Positions 12,357-28,332 of a stretch of 64,000 bases of DNA are shown here, in pieces (positions within the stretch are counted from its first letter, which is position 1; every line of letters starts with the position of its first letter). A program made the translations under genes and the position numbers. Source of the stretch: Bigelowiella natans CCMP2755 (lineage: Eukaryota > Cercozoa > Chlorarachniophyceae); NCBI GenBank assembly GCA_000320545.1, contig ADNK01000048.1, forward strand, positions 118,501-182,500. The letters are read 5' to 3'. The notes below the pieces were generated by a model that was not told the origin of the DNA, searched no databases, and was given only the letters and a program-made list of their open reading frames with translations.

Positions 12357-13561
12357 ACACTTTGGGATGGTTCTGAATCAACAGTCGAGTCCATGTTGTC
12401 ACCTGACGCTGACGACGACAACTGCCTAGGAAAGGAGTATCTAGGCAAATGTTTCGATCTTCCTGTGCGAGGAGAGGGTGTCTGTCGAGGACCAAAACTA
12501 GGTCTCCTCTTCACTATCTTGGAAGTGCTACGAACTGCAGCTCCTCGTCCCCCTCCCCCTCCTGCTACTGATTTGTTAGTACTTTCGTCTATCGCGACTG
12601 TGTCTGCGGGGCTCTTCTCCTTTTTGTCAGCATCATCCTCACGCAAGCCTCTGCTCCTTAATCTTTTGGCCTGAGTCGTGCTCCTAGTTGCGCTCCGAGG
12701 CGATATCGACTCCCTGCTACTTGTGCCAGTTTGGTATTTGTTCTTGGCTATGGTCCCATTGTTTTGCTTCGATGTTATTTCCTGGTTACGCTGATCTAGA
12801 TCATCTAAATCCAAATCTCTCCGTGTGCTATAGTGTCGTGACTCTGTGAGAATATCCGAATCAAACTCACCGTTGTCGCTCAATTCATAAAAATCTGGTC
12901 GAGGATTTGATTGACGCATTTTTATTCTTTGGCTACCCTTCCTTTCTTTTCCCTCATCTATTTTATTTCCACTCGCTAGTTGAACCAACATGGCTCGATC
13001 ATAATTACTACTACTAGAGCTTGTGTTCTCCGTTTTTTGGCTCTCGGCTGGTGAAGTCTTACGAGGAATTTGTCTCAGCTCCCGCTTACTAGCTTCAGTC
13101 CGAGAAGATGGCTGCTGCCTCTTCTGGGGATTTTCGCGTTTATTGCCCCTTCTTGATTTTGGGCTAGAATGTATGTGGTCCAATGAGCTAGATTTACATT
13201 TTTGTGATGTGGTCATAGTAGGTGCTTGGGTGCCTGGGCTCACAGCCTTCTCTTTTTGCCCTCTTTTAGGCCTTCTACAACCACGTTTTGGTTTCTTCCT
13301 AATCTTTTTCTTGTGTTTCACCACCCTAGACTTGGATTTCTTCAGCGTAAAGGTCAAAGAATCTGAAGAAGCTGCTTTCCGAATTAGGGGTGATGTCCCA
13401 GATGATGAAGAGGATGAATTATTGCTACCATTGCTAGTAGGCGTTCCTGCACCATTAGAATTACGAACCAATTCAAACATACCACTGGATGACATAATCT
13501 GTTTGTCAATTCGTGCGTTCGAAACGCAAAAGCCATTTTTCTGCCGGGACCGCTCCATCAT
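10162..13561 (-). CDS. Large Ser-rich, basic protein with C-terminal PH domain (PLC-type)
   Basis: Exon 1 is long (13561-11740). It encodes about 600 residues of low-complexity sequence rich in Ser, Lys/Arg and Thr, including a run of about 14 Ala from a CTG/CAG repeat at 12319-12355. A PH-like domain follows: RICWKKRW, VIGFLVGPKSRRF, CCSIVLSYRTVDLTF. The frame stays open to 11522, but CCAG|GTTGTG is a donor. Splicing in phase 1 to 11475-11406 gives EGVLLDWVLTVQKLAENK, the missing amphipathic C-terminal PH helix with its Trp. So the ORF end at 11522 is probably intron read-through. Further exons are expected. An open segment at about 10528-10162, ending in an acidic stretch and ATG-free, is a candidate last exon, but its link is unproven. 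PH domains of this type bind phosphoinositides or proteins at membranes; the rest has no recognised function. Confidence 0.55.
11279..11358. repeat. Compound (TC)n-(TG)n-(AG)n-(TG)n microsatellite
   Basis: A run of TC repeats is followed directly by TG, AG and TG repeats. It lies in what is probably an intron of the PH-domain gene. Confidence 0.9.
12319..12355 (-). repeat. CTG/CAG trinucleotide repeat coding poly-alanine
   Basis: About twelve uninterrupted CTG units (plus strand) are read on the minus strand as a run of about 14 alanines in the PH-domain protein. A pure repeat of this kind would be expected to vary in length between strains. Confidence 0.9.
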
Positions 13562-14407
13562 TCTCCGACTCCTTCACCACCGTTCGATCAGCAATGGGAC
13601 ACGTTGAAGTCCATTCGCAATTTATTGATCAATAACATAATTTTTGCAGGTCTACGCAAACCTGGGCGACTGCTTCATCAAGCTCTACTTTAGCTTCATG
13701 TAAAAAATGTTTGCTGTTGGGTTCGACCCCCATTCCCTTAACTTTACGTACCCTATCAACAACATGTCATTTTAATTCCGCGACAACACTTTTCGGCACA
13801 TCACATGCAAAAATCAGAGAAGGTCAAGATTTCACCATTAATGCAGGAGCTACAACCGTGTGGAGGTGAGAAAATTACCATTTTTTAATGAAACGCTCGG
13901 TTACAAGGCGCTACAGGAAAAACTGTAGAATTCGGATTTTGCTGCCCTCAGATCGGATAATTTTCTGAAAGATGCACCGTGGTAACCTTTTTCCTACCAA
14001 AATGGCATGCTTGTTTATCCAACATGTCGATGGAAATGGTGCATCTTTTTTTTGGCGATTTCACTTAAATCCGCAAGACATTCGTAACCTCTGCAACCAA
14101 GGAACCAAAGTAAATATTCAGCACAATTTCTCAAATACAAATTTAATACAAGAATAAATTTTGGATATTGACCATATAATGGAATCAAATGATATATTTT
14201 ATCGTGTATTTCTACTGAATGAAAATAGTTTTCGCTACACACCCTTTTGAATAATTTACCATTAGATACTCCACGCCTGCATAATTCCTACGACAAAAGG
14301 GAAATATGATTTATTTGTTGCATATTGAAGATGTCGCATATCATGAATGTATAAGATTTCTATATTTATATTAGGCGTTTGTTGCAGTTTGGGATCTGAA
14401 AGTTTAA
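13562..14407. other. Divergent intergenic region (PH gene / sugar transporter)
   Basis: This is a head-to-head gap of 0.85 kb, AT-rich toward 14150-14400. No gene, tRNA or repeat is recognised in it. Confidence 0.4.
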
Positions 14408-16296
14408 ATGGCGTGTGATTCGCCCATGGCGCTCCTACGCGGCGCATCCCTCCTGCTCCTTCTGCTTGGGCAGACAGGAGTCTATGGCCTCACAAACCGT
14501 CAGAAAGAAGAAAAAGCATTATCTTCCTCCTTTGACAAAGGCCTAAATGTTTCTAACGTGGAAAGTTTGGCTACAAATGCTGATTTGGGCAAGACAGAAG
14601 AATTTAGCGTCGTTGCAGGCCAAGAAGACATGGAGATGGATGACAAATCCAAAGAATCCAACAATTCTAATGTTCATATGACATATGGCCTTCTTGGGTT
14701 CATTTCGTTTGGATTCATCGCTCTGGTGTCCCGCCAGGCCGTTCTCAACGCTGAGGTTGAAGAAGATAAAGATGGTGAGTACACAGACGCTGGCCTCAAT
14801 GGTGGAAATCCCAAGCACGCCAACAATGACGTTCCCATTGTTGAGGCAGAGCCGGTAAAATTCAATTGGATGTCTTATAATCTTACAGCATTTAGTAAAC
14901 AATTTTAAATGACGTACCCCCTGAATTAGGTACCACACCCTTCGACCAAGCTCATTGCTTTCTTTGGCCTGGTGCTCGTCCAAGGCGCTCATGTTCTATT
15001 CTTCCGCCTGTCTCAAATTGGAGGAAGATGTAATCTTTTCTAAAATTATCCTCCACATTTCCAACCATATCTTTGTCTCCCGCTAGACGGACTCATGTTC
15101 ATGATTTGTTGTACCAACAGACCACTACAACACTGCTAGTGCAATCGCAGTCACTGAAGCAATTAAATTCGTCATGTCGGCGGGTTTGTACTACTGGGGT
15201 TCAGAACGTATGCTTCCTTCCCTGAAAGTTATTCTGTCTTACACAATCTGTGCAATGGCTTACGCCATCAACAACCAGCTGGCAATGTATCTGTTGACTT
15301 CAATGTCGACTGGAGTGTTCCAGATGGGAAAGTCCGCTGCTCCTATACTCACCGCCTTGACGATGTGGATCTTTTATGAAGATGAGAAGTTTAATAAGTT
15401 GCAAGGTGTCTGCTTCATCGTCCTCACACTGGGACTGGTTACCCTATTTGGAGCTCAGGTAAATGCTGCATGATTTCTTAACTAAATAGTAATACGGATG
15501 TGTAACATTCCTTTCTTTTTTGTTTTAACTAGAACTCCGGATCAATGGCGGTTCAAGATTTACCCCTTGCATGGCTCATTATATCTGTCTCTGTTACGGC
15601 AGTCACATCCGTGTACAATGCAAGAGTTCTTCAGCGCGGAGCATGCTCTATGCACATGCAAAATATGTGCTTGTATTCCCAGGGCTTTGTCTTCAACCTA
15701 ATCATGTACTTTACTGGTATCAATGCAACTGGCAACAGCAGCGGGTAATTAATATCTCATACTCATTTTCCAGCGAATGTCCATCTAATTACATTAATAC
15801 CCCCTAATTAAACAGCTTCTTCGACGGATACAGCAACGTTTTTGTCTTATTCGTCCTTTTGAGCCAAAGTTTCATGGGACTTGCGATCTCTGCTGTTTAT
15901 AAGTATGGCGATGCCATCATCAAGTGTCTGGCAGCATCTCTCCAGGCTTGCGTCTTGCTTGTTCTCGATGTAATGTTGTTCAAGTACCATTTCTCTCTTG
16001 CTGCAATGACTGGAGCCGGTGTTGTTATTGCGACCACCTACATCTACTTCGCAGTGGTAATACTGATATTCTGAACAGCATGAATGTTCTACTATTCTCC
16101 CATTTTTAACGTGATACTCACTATTTTCTGTCTACTACAGGCTCTTCCAATGTTGAAACAGGAACAAGAGGAGGCCATGTTGAAGCCTCCCGAGGGTCAG
16201 TCAATGTGCACAAAGGCTATGAGAGCAGCTACTGGAGTAACATTTGGTGCTGCGCTGGCTGGAACAGCAGCATATGTGGCTACTTTTTATGTATAA
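14408..16296 (+). CDS. Nucleotide-sugar transporter (UDP-galactose/CMP-sialic acid transporter family)
   Basis: There are six exons with matching phases: 14408-14854, 14930-15029, 15121-15458, 15533-15744, 15816-16056 and 16141-16296 (about 497 residues). The first 28 residues form a signal-peptide-like segment (ALLRGASLLLLLLGQTGVYG). A charged, acidic luminal-type region of about 120 residues follows, then about ten hydrophobic segments. Family hallmarks are YHYNTASAIAVTEAIKF, INNQLAMYLLTSMSTGVFQ, SVYNARVLQRG and ISAVYKYGDAIIK. These transporters exchange cytosolic nucleotide sugars for luminal nucleoside monophosphate in Golgi or ER membranes. The exact sugar cannot be told. The long N-terminal domain before the first transmembrane helix is unusual for the family. 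A tail-to-tail gap separates it from WDR55. Confidence 0.9.
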
Positions 16297-17580
16297 AATG
16301 AATGAAAGAAAAATCTGATACCTTTAGTTTTGGCTCCGGTGCATCATCCACCGAGGTTGCATGCTAGCTCTGCGTAAACGACACGACAATGCTATTGCAA
16401 AGGCGCGGGAGCGAGAGATGCAACATATGTAGGATGATGCCGGCAGCCACCACTAGCTAGTCTACTAGATCAATTATTTATATGAGACGCAACAAATGTT
16501 GCGCGCACATATAGCATGAATATGTTGCAAAGCTGCGGCTGCAACGCTTATTAAATTGTATTTGTTTGTTTCCGTATGGCTGTATGCTGCATACAATTCG
16601 GATTTTGGCGGTGGGAAAAAATGCCAGTAGAGACAACTTGTTTATTCGCTAAACTTTCATCGAGGCTCATCTATATCTAGTATATAACTGGGCGCATCCA
16701 GGCGGTTAAGTAGAATCGTATATAGAATCGCCAGCAATTTATTAATGTCACGGCGCGTGCGTGCATGTCATATAAAATGTTTGCAGAAGTGCACATTATG
16801 CGTGAGTGTAGGTGCGCAACAGCCTTTGCAGCCAGAATCGAAGATGCTCGCAAGCACGTGACTGATATGCGATGAATAGCCCCCACTACGACTCTTCAAT
16901 TCAAGAAGCTGATCGAACGAGCTAGTGGCGTCGAATAGCAGCAACAAGACGGCTTCTCGCGTGTGCAGCCTGCATCGCGGAGAAGTCCATGCATCGCAGT
17001 GTCGTAGGCAAGCACACTATACAATGCTCGCATTGCTGTCGTGACGAACTCAGCACCTTCTAATAGCAATGCAATGCCGCCACAACCACTTTATTTGACT
17101 CATCTCAGTTCATGACGATTTCCAAATATTTTCTGAGTCTTTCCCTAAAGATAAAAAATCTACAAACTAGCTAAGTTGATCCTGAAGTAGGCCACCCCAT
17201 TGCATGACAACACTACATCTAGCTGCAAATGCAAATGTAGCTGTACAGCGTTTGCAGCATGTGTTGTGTATAGCAGCCACTGAGCCAACATTACAGCCAT
17301 GCGACATGCATTCTATAAATCCACGTACTTGTCATTTTGCGAGCTATATGTCCCGCGGTTTATATTGTATATGTATGTGTGATCACACAGTAACTAGCGC
17401 GGGGACCACCACATTCATCAAAAGGAAGTCTCCAAGTCTGCGGCTACATGTTCCATTTATAAGTCGTGACACGAAGCAACCCACTTTCCAGACTAGTAAT
17501 GTTTCATGATCGGATCTTGTATTATTTTTAAGCAAGTTCTCAAATTTTATGAAAGTACTTGTGAAGCCATTTGCTAACCA
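16297..17580. other. Convergent intergenic island
   Basis: This is the tail-to-tail gap between the sugar-transporter and WDR55 genes. From about 16340 to 17400 it is rich in GCTAGC/CTAG (16450, 16918, 17168), TGCATGC, GCATCG and TGTTGC words. No protein-coding or RNA gene is supported. I did not find a good copy of the 35-nt element here. Confidence 0.55.
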
Positions 17581-20573
<2,993 letters not shown>

Positions 20574-20942
20574 GATAAGCTAATCTCGGTTGGCAATAGG
20601 CCTACACCTGGGCAGAAAAATATCGGATAGATTTCGACATAAATCAGTGCAGAATTATGCGGCCAAATTTGTTGAAATAGCATGCCGTTGTTGACCTGCG
20701 ACTAGAAATCTTCGGGATTTTATTTGTGCGACTTCTCAGCATCTCCTTCAAACGCGCCTTCCTTCTCTAGATCTGAAACCGACAGTAACTCATGATGATG
20801 AACCGTTAGGGGGGGACGTGGGGAGGACGAGAGAGGACAATGGCCAAGAAATTTGAATTTTCTGAAATCGTAGGAGCCTAAGATATCATATCTCTCGTAT
20901 AGGATACGATAACATAGATACGGGACTGAGCAGTAGTCAAAG
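20574..20942. promoter_or_regulatory. Probable bidirectional promoter region (WDR55 / CSPP1-like)
   Basis: This is a head-to-head gap of about 370 bp between the WDR55 start codon and the proposed start of the CSPP1-like gene. No TATA box or other motif is claimed; the assignment rests on gene orientation only. Confidence 0.35.
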
Positions 20943-21998
20943 ATGATTACCCCAAAAGTTGGCGGTGGGAGGAGGGGGACGCTGGGAGAAAGGTGGAAAT
21001 CCATAAATACGCGCACTCGCGCTCTTCTGTACACACGAATACGCAACAAATATTTACACACACACACACACGCACACACACAATATCATGCACACACAAA
21101 TTCACACGCGCCGCGCGGCACAGCCATGCACGCGACACACCATAAAGCAACGAAAACGTACACATTTCGAAACACAAAGGAATTACATTGAGATAGACGC
21201 AACACAAGCATAACAACATACTAATATAGAAATGTCGCGTGCGATTGTATTCTTATTAGGGTTCGGCAAAGGCAGTTGGCGACCAAACGAGAGGCAGAAA
21301 GGGTCTTGGCAGAACGGGCACATCAAAAGGTCATAGTAGCTCCAGATTGTTTTCTCGGACAACTTGTTCTCATTCAAATATCCCACTGAATACAGCGACA
21401 GGAGCAGTTAAGAGAGCGGGAAGAGGTGATAAGGCACTACCAGAACTACAACGCGCCGACTACCGATGATCCGTTGGAGGTGAATCTCATCATTACCAAT
21501 TAATTTCCCCATGAGAACTCGGATGTGATAATTTTCTCTCGATAGGATGACCATTTAGATAATTTACAGAGGCTTGTTGCTGCCAACAAGGTACAAAGTT
21601 TGCATCGAAAGGGAAAAAACGTTGATCTCCTTGCGGATCACATGCTCATATGCTCGTTCTAAGATGCCTTGAGAGATGCAAATCAATATTCAGGCGATGC
21701 TACAGCAGGAAGGCTACGAGAGGCATGAAGAAGAGAGGGCAAGGTTATTCTTCTTGTGTTTATTCGATTCGTCGCTGAGTGAATCATCGAAAGTAGAAAT
21801 CCTATCTTTTTATAACACATTTTCACATTCATCGAATCATGCAGAATCCCGGCTCGGAAGAGAAACATTGCCGGCCGCGTCGGTGAGATATAAGTGCCTA
21901 GAATGAAATCATGAGGGGAATATAAAGTATATGTTCGGTGGAAAAAAAAAAAATAATAATAATGCATCTTTATATATTATATATATATACATATAATA

Positions 21999-22029
<31 letters not shown>

Positions 22030-25000
22030 CTTCTCTCTTCTCTCTGATATGCTTGTGTGTATTGATGCGTGGTTGGCTTTAGGTGGAGGCTTCGATCCGT
22101 CGGTTGAGCCTGATCAGCCCATGGGACAAATGTTTGACAAGGTCCAAGCAATTACGTGAAGAACATTTATTGAATTCTCACAAAATATGGCCGGAAAATC
22201 AGGCCGATAAGGCGAAATTATTCGGAGGGGGCGCCGTTGGCCACGCGCCGATCCATCTTCAACGAGACAATGTACTTAATTTAGACTCATTAAGTGAATG
22301 TTGCAATATATACATATACATATACATAGTTGGTGGTGTGCTCGACACTCAGCGACCGTCGCGCTCTTTGCATGTTCCACCACCGTACCGCACATCTGTA
22401 ACTACTATTGTGTGAAATAGAATAAGGGCGAAACCGAGCGAGAAAGGCGGCTGAGGTAGTAGCGTAATTTTGGCTCACAGGATAGGGGAATGAATCCACT
22501 TCATTGACGCTCAAATGATTTTTGGCTTTGATTTCGCACAGGGAGAGGAGGGAACGCTTTGCGGCCCGCAATAATACAAACCTGATTAACCGGAACTTTG
22601 CGGGAGGCGGCGGCCGGGAAGCGAACCCCAGTGTAGGCGGCCCACCTGGCTTTAGTGAACGTAAAATATTAACCCGATAAAGATATAGTTGTGGGGGAGC
22701 GGGGAAGCCCTTATAATCTGCGGCATAACGATGATGTTCCTTCGCTCCCTAAATATTGCAGCGACACCAAAAGCCATAGGGATGATGCCGACAGTAGGCT
22801 CTGAGGATAAGACTCCAGTCTCCCAAAAAAGCCACTTCTCGGGCATGATGCTGGGGAACAATGCAAATCCAGGTCGGAAAGCAGCAATTCCACGGAAAAT
22901 CGAAACGCTGCGTAATCATCAACACGGATGCCGTTGGAAATATATAACAATGCTCAATAATGCAATCAGGAAATGCCAGAGATACTATGTGGGAGAGAAA
23001 ACGGAGGGCCTTTCAGGTCTGCACCTCGACGAAACTCGGACGAAAGCACAGCCATAGAGAAACAAACACATAGACGTATGACTGCATGCATACGTGGTGG
23101 ATTTAAAATTGATGCATATCATCAGGGTCGAGCTGATCGGGAGGATGATCAACCTGAAATGAACTTTAGCCCTCCTGAGGTCTACTGTCACCCCTTTTCC
23201 TGCCGTTCCCCTCATGCCTATTATCCTACTAGTTAAAGCCTTGACCGCAACTTCACAACAAAAGACTCACGGAAAGTGTTGCGATGTCCTTAGATTGCAT
23301 TGAGGAGCCCCATTCGTCCTAATGCTAGGCCTATAGAAGACGAAGAAGGGGCTGGAGGTATGGTTGGTCAAAGCGCCATTCCGACACCCAACAACAGGGT
23401 AAATTATCATTAGAAGTATATTACATATTTCCTCACTCTATGGCTTATGTGTTGGCGGTGTACATTTGCAATTATTATGTATTAGGGGTTGGGGGGTGGC
23501 CCAGCCGGTAACGAGTTCCCAATTCGGCCAAAGCCGCTCGATGTAAGCTTCCGCAAAACCATTATGATACGAGCCGCTGCTTGTAATTTGTAGGGCCTTC
23601 GGGAAAGGAATTGTATGCCAGACTTGAGGGAGATTGGGGAAGGGCATAGATGTTCATTTCATGAACCACCAAGAATATATTTATTGATTTTCTTGATGCT
23701 GTGGATAGATCAATCCCGGTAATTCCCCTGCTTGGAGGAACGGCGGTGGCGGCGTTCCAGGAGGCTTTGACGGTGGCCGCGGTGCAGCAGTGGCCGGAGC
23801 GCCGGGCGGCAACCTCCTTGCGAGTGAGCTCAGAAACGACCCACTCGTCTCTAAATTCATGCAAAATCTCCCTAGCAACAAGAACCCCACCCCGAAACGG
23901 ACGCCAGGTCTTGATTTGCTATTTTCTCCTGTCCCCACCTACATCATATTGTATGCCTATTCTCGCAGGTAACGGTGGCGGCGGCGGCGGTGGCGGTGCA
24001 TTTCCCTTCGGAGCGAGCGAAAGCTTGCAAGCAAGGCGGAAGAAGGAGAAACAAGCAGAGTGAGACGAAGACATCGACGCACATAATCGTTTTGCCCGAC
24101 AAAACAGCTCTGCTGTGTACTGCATGAAACCTTTGCTGCTGCTCGAAGCACCTCTACTGCTCCATGCATAGAGAGTGATGATGTTATGTGTAATCATATA
24201 GGTACGCCAGACAGCTACAGGATCAAATGAGAATGAAGGTACAAAGGATTTATACACACACCCAATTACCATCCCCCCCCCCCCCTTCCCCATTTAATCT
24301 CTAACAATCCGCATTGCTGTTTTCAGGAAGGGGCTGGAAATCGGAATAGAAGGTGGAGGCTCGGAGAGTATCAATGCTCACACGCACGTCGAGAGAAAGA
24401 ATGGGGTCGGGGTTTGCAGAGGGAACGATTAGAATGCAAGTTACAAATAATGCTTCCATGGCCTCCGCAGCATGTTGTCCTGCACATACCTGGAAGTGAA
24501 TCTGAACTTGATGATGAACATCTGTAAACAACAGAGGGCGATGGAATAACAACAGCAATGATGGTGGGGGGATGGGGGGCGTCTTCGGAAACCACAACAG
24601 CCATAACAACAACCCTAGCTCTCGTCCGAGGAGGAAATCGCACTATGCAGAGGAGCTTGAGCAACAAATCCAGGAGAAAGAGGAGATGAAACGACGAGAG
24701 AGAGAATCGAGAAGGCGGGTAAGGACTATAAACAAACGTGTAGATGTACGTGCCGCATTGATGCGGAAACCAGTCGGGACTTTCCACGATTTTCATAACA
24801 ATTCTGCCTTACTGAGCTACCGTCTCCTCTCAGGAGAGCGCTGGAATGTGGAAGGATAGGTGCGAGCAGTATCGGCGTCATTGTTTACGTATGATGGGCA
24901 GTGAAAATATAATAAAGATGACGATAATGAAAGTCAATGATGGTGGTGGTGATAGCGATTAGCATGAGTCCCTCTCGTTGGTCGAGTGATCCAGCTTCTA

Positions 25001-25203
25001 ATCGGTCTGTTTCCTCCTTTGCCGATTTATGATACCTATCGTCCGTTTATACCTGCAGGTTGGCAGATCCCGACCCGACTAATCCTGCGCATGCGCCACA
25101 ATTTCGCAAGGTATGGTGCCGCCCGAAAACGTAGAAGTGGGAGCGGCCACTAACCTAATAAGAGATTATCTTGGGAATCCTCTTCATTAAGAATTCCAAA
25201 TAT

Positions 25204-25245
<42 letters not shown>

Positions 25246-25441
25246 TCTCCCTTTCTCCCTTTCTCTCTTTCTCTCCTCTTTGCCATCTAGTAGTATTGAC
25301 TGGTCAGTTATCACCATCATCACTATCATTCAACATCAGAACCTTGCAGCCATGCACGGTGGGTTCGATGAGCGTGAGAGGGCCAAGCAGGAAGCAAAGC
25401 GACAGGTCTCGCACGATGCCCTGTTGAATAGCATAGTGATT

Positions 25442-25482
<41 letters not shown>

Positions 25483-28295
25483 GGAATTCAATAATTGTTG
25501 GTCAATTGTTGGTCTAAGAATGAATCACTTTTCTCTGTGCGTGTGCGTGCGCGTGTGTGTCGCTTCCAAATCTATATTGATACTGGAAGGCCTATCTACG
25601 TGACCTTGATGAACAGGTAGAATTAGAAAGAGGAAAAAGGAAACGGACAAATTTATGAAGGAGATATAGAAGAAGAGGAAGAAAAAAAAGGGCTGATATT
25701 TCTAAAAAACAAAGCTCATCTCTCAGCTATCTCGATCCCTAGCCACCTACATGCAATAAGGCTCCTCGTTTTTCCTTCTTTCCCTCCCTCCCTTATTCAC
25801 GCGCGTCAAATGTGCGATATCGTTGTAGGTGCGATTAAAGAAGGAACGGCAGCGAATGGAGCGTGACCAGGATAATAGGTGTCGAAAGAGCATGTGCCGC
25901 CTACGTCTTCATTTGATAGCAATGCTGACGACCGACTACGCTCACCAAATTTGCTGCTTCTGGCATGATTGCGATATACGTGTGTGTGTGCGTGTGTAGA
26001 AGAAGGAGGGGCATCTCGATAGAAAAGTCGGCATATTCTCCGGTCAATCGCAACTCGAGGTTCAACATAATATTAAGAGTATGATGATGACGCTTGGCTT
26101 TGTTCAACACTTCGTGCACGCCAGCTCTCTTTCTCTACTCACTGTATTTCCCTCCGCCCCCCCCGCCCCCCTCTCTATGTGAATGAAAATACAGGGACGC
26201 AGCGTCTCGAACATCGAAAGGGCGCGTATCCTGGGACAGCAAGTACACCATCTTACTAAATACACACACGAAAGTATTGTATCACATGGAAATAAATTCG
26301 CGCGCGTGCGTGTGTATGTGTATTCGTTCGTGATTTTCTTACTCAGCATTTAATAATTACTTCGAAACAGACAGCATATCCGTGAGATCACTCCCAGAGG
26401 CCAATATCCAGCCAGAGAGCAGCCCCCCCGTACGACGAACAACACAGTGGGGTTCGGGCCAGGGGCTTCCTCTCCCACGGCGGATGCGGCCAAATCTGCC
26501 AAGATGAGGCGACAGGAGCAGTATAGACGGTGATGCTTGAGTACGAGTGTATGAGCTTGAGCACTTTCCTAACTTACTTCTCTTCTTCAACAACAATTAC
26601 TGTAACAAGATGATGGTCATGGATGTGAGGAATGCAATGAGTGTGCGTATCCCCTAATATACTCCCACTCTCATTCCCCCTCCTCTGCCTCCCCCGTCTT
26701 GCTTGCTCTATCACTATCCAGAGAGCTCGAGGCTCAGATGAAACAAAAAGAATCAAAGAAGCGTCGAGAGTTAGAGAACCGGAGACGGGAGAAAATGGAG
26801 GAGGTCCCTGGCGCATGCTCTTTCTGTGTTGCTTTGTTATGGAGATTGCTTATTGTTGTGATGGAGATCGCACAGCTGTTGTTATAGCCTTCTCTTCCAT
26901 TTTATACCCCTCCCCTATTGTTAAGGCGAACATGGTGTATGATCCTTGGGGCAAAGGAGGGGGAGGAGCTCCGCACCGGTGAGAAAGTTAAGGGCCATGG
27001 ACCCATTACAGTCATTGCGTGACGATAACAGATGCACACGCTATTGTGTATTCCTCCGTGCACTAATTTTTCTACAAGCTTTTTGAAACGCCTCCTTCCC
27101 CCTCCTTCTAGCGCCTGCCGTAGTGAATCCTACCGAGGGGACAAGAGAGGGAAATTATAAATAAAATTGAAAGTTTCGTATCAGGCATATTTAACTCCTT
27201 GCTGACCAGTAGCTGATTGGTTGTTGATCTCAGTGATTCGTCGGGAGCAATCGTGACTAACATGCGCCAAGCGAAACGGTGCGCAGTAACGTGTAGAGGG
27301 AGAGAAAGAGAGAAAGAAAACAAGAAAGGAAAGGAATGTGGCCGTGTATGTGTTTGTGTGTGTTTATGTGTGCGCGCGCGCGCGTGTGCTTGTGTACTCT
27401 GTCTGATATCAACGCAATGCCTTATGAGTTTTCATAATATCGGCGTGATTTTCCCGTTTACAGCGATCGTAAGATTGAGATTCAGAGGAGGTCTTTCGAG
27501 TTGGTAAGCTAATTCTTGAGCTCCGAATACACACACACACACACACACGCACGCACGCACGCACGCACGCACTCACTCTCAAACACAGAAATATAATCGA
27601 TCATAGATATATTTTCTGAAGAGCATCACGTGCGCGCCGCGTATGTATTTTTCTCAGTCAATACACCAATTGTTGTCGTCATTATTCGGGATTTTGTCTC
27701 CGGAACTATTATTTCATCATATGATACTTGACTTGACGTTGCCAGGAAAGCAACTCCCCGGTGCGCGGCGGTGGTCAGCAGAACTATTTCTCACAGCCGC
27801 GTGCACATGACTCCCCCGTGCGACCGCGCGCTCAAGACGAAGGGCGCTTTCGTAAGTATTTGCACTTCCCTGAACAAAAATAGGAGACACTTTCACCAAC
27901 TTTTGGGCATGCAATTCTCCGTCTTACTCCCCTCCCGTCCATATCTCATTCTCAAACGTCTTTTCTAAGATGATGCCGGCGGCGGCGGGGATTTTGGTAT
28001 TGGAGCTGCCCGCGGTGGTCTCGGGGGTGACGACAGAGGCGCTGTGAACAACAGAAGGCACGGTCGAGGTCTTGCAGACTTAGGGGGCGGCGGGCGTGAT
28101 TCAGCTGCGTTGGCAAGGAGGAGGAAATATTGCGATGTAAGTTTTCTCATTTCTCCCCCGTCCTTTCTCTATCAGTCTGTATGGGGGTGGGTGGGGATAC
28201 ACGATCAATACTGATCAAACAACTAATATCAGGAGCTCGCGCAGCAGATCAAAGAGAAGGTATGGCATGTGATATGTCAAAGAGCGAGGAGAGGG

Positions 28296-28332
<37 letters not shown>

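Noticed and set aside
12195-13607. Plus-strand ORFs over 12195-12674 and 13023-13607
   Set aside because: They are antisense shadows of the long minus-strand Ser/Lys-rich exon of the PH-domain gene, with Leu/Ser-biased composition and no domain.
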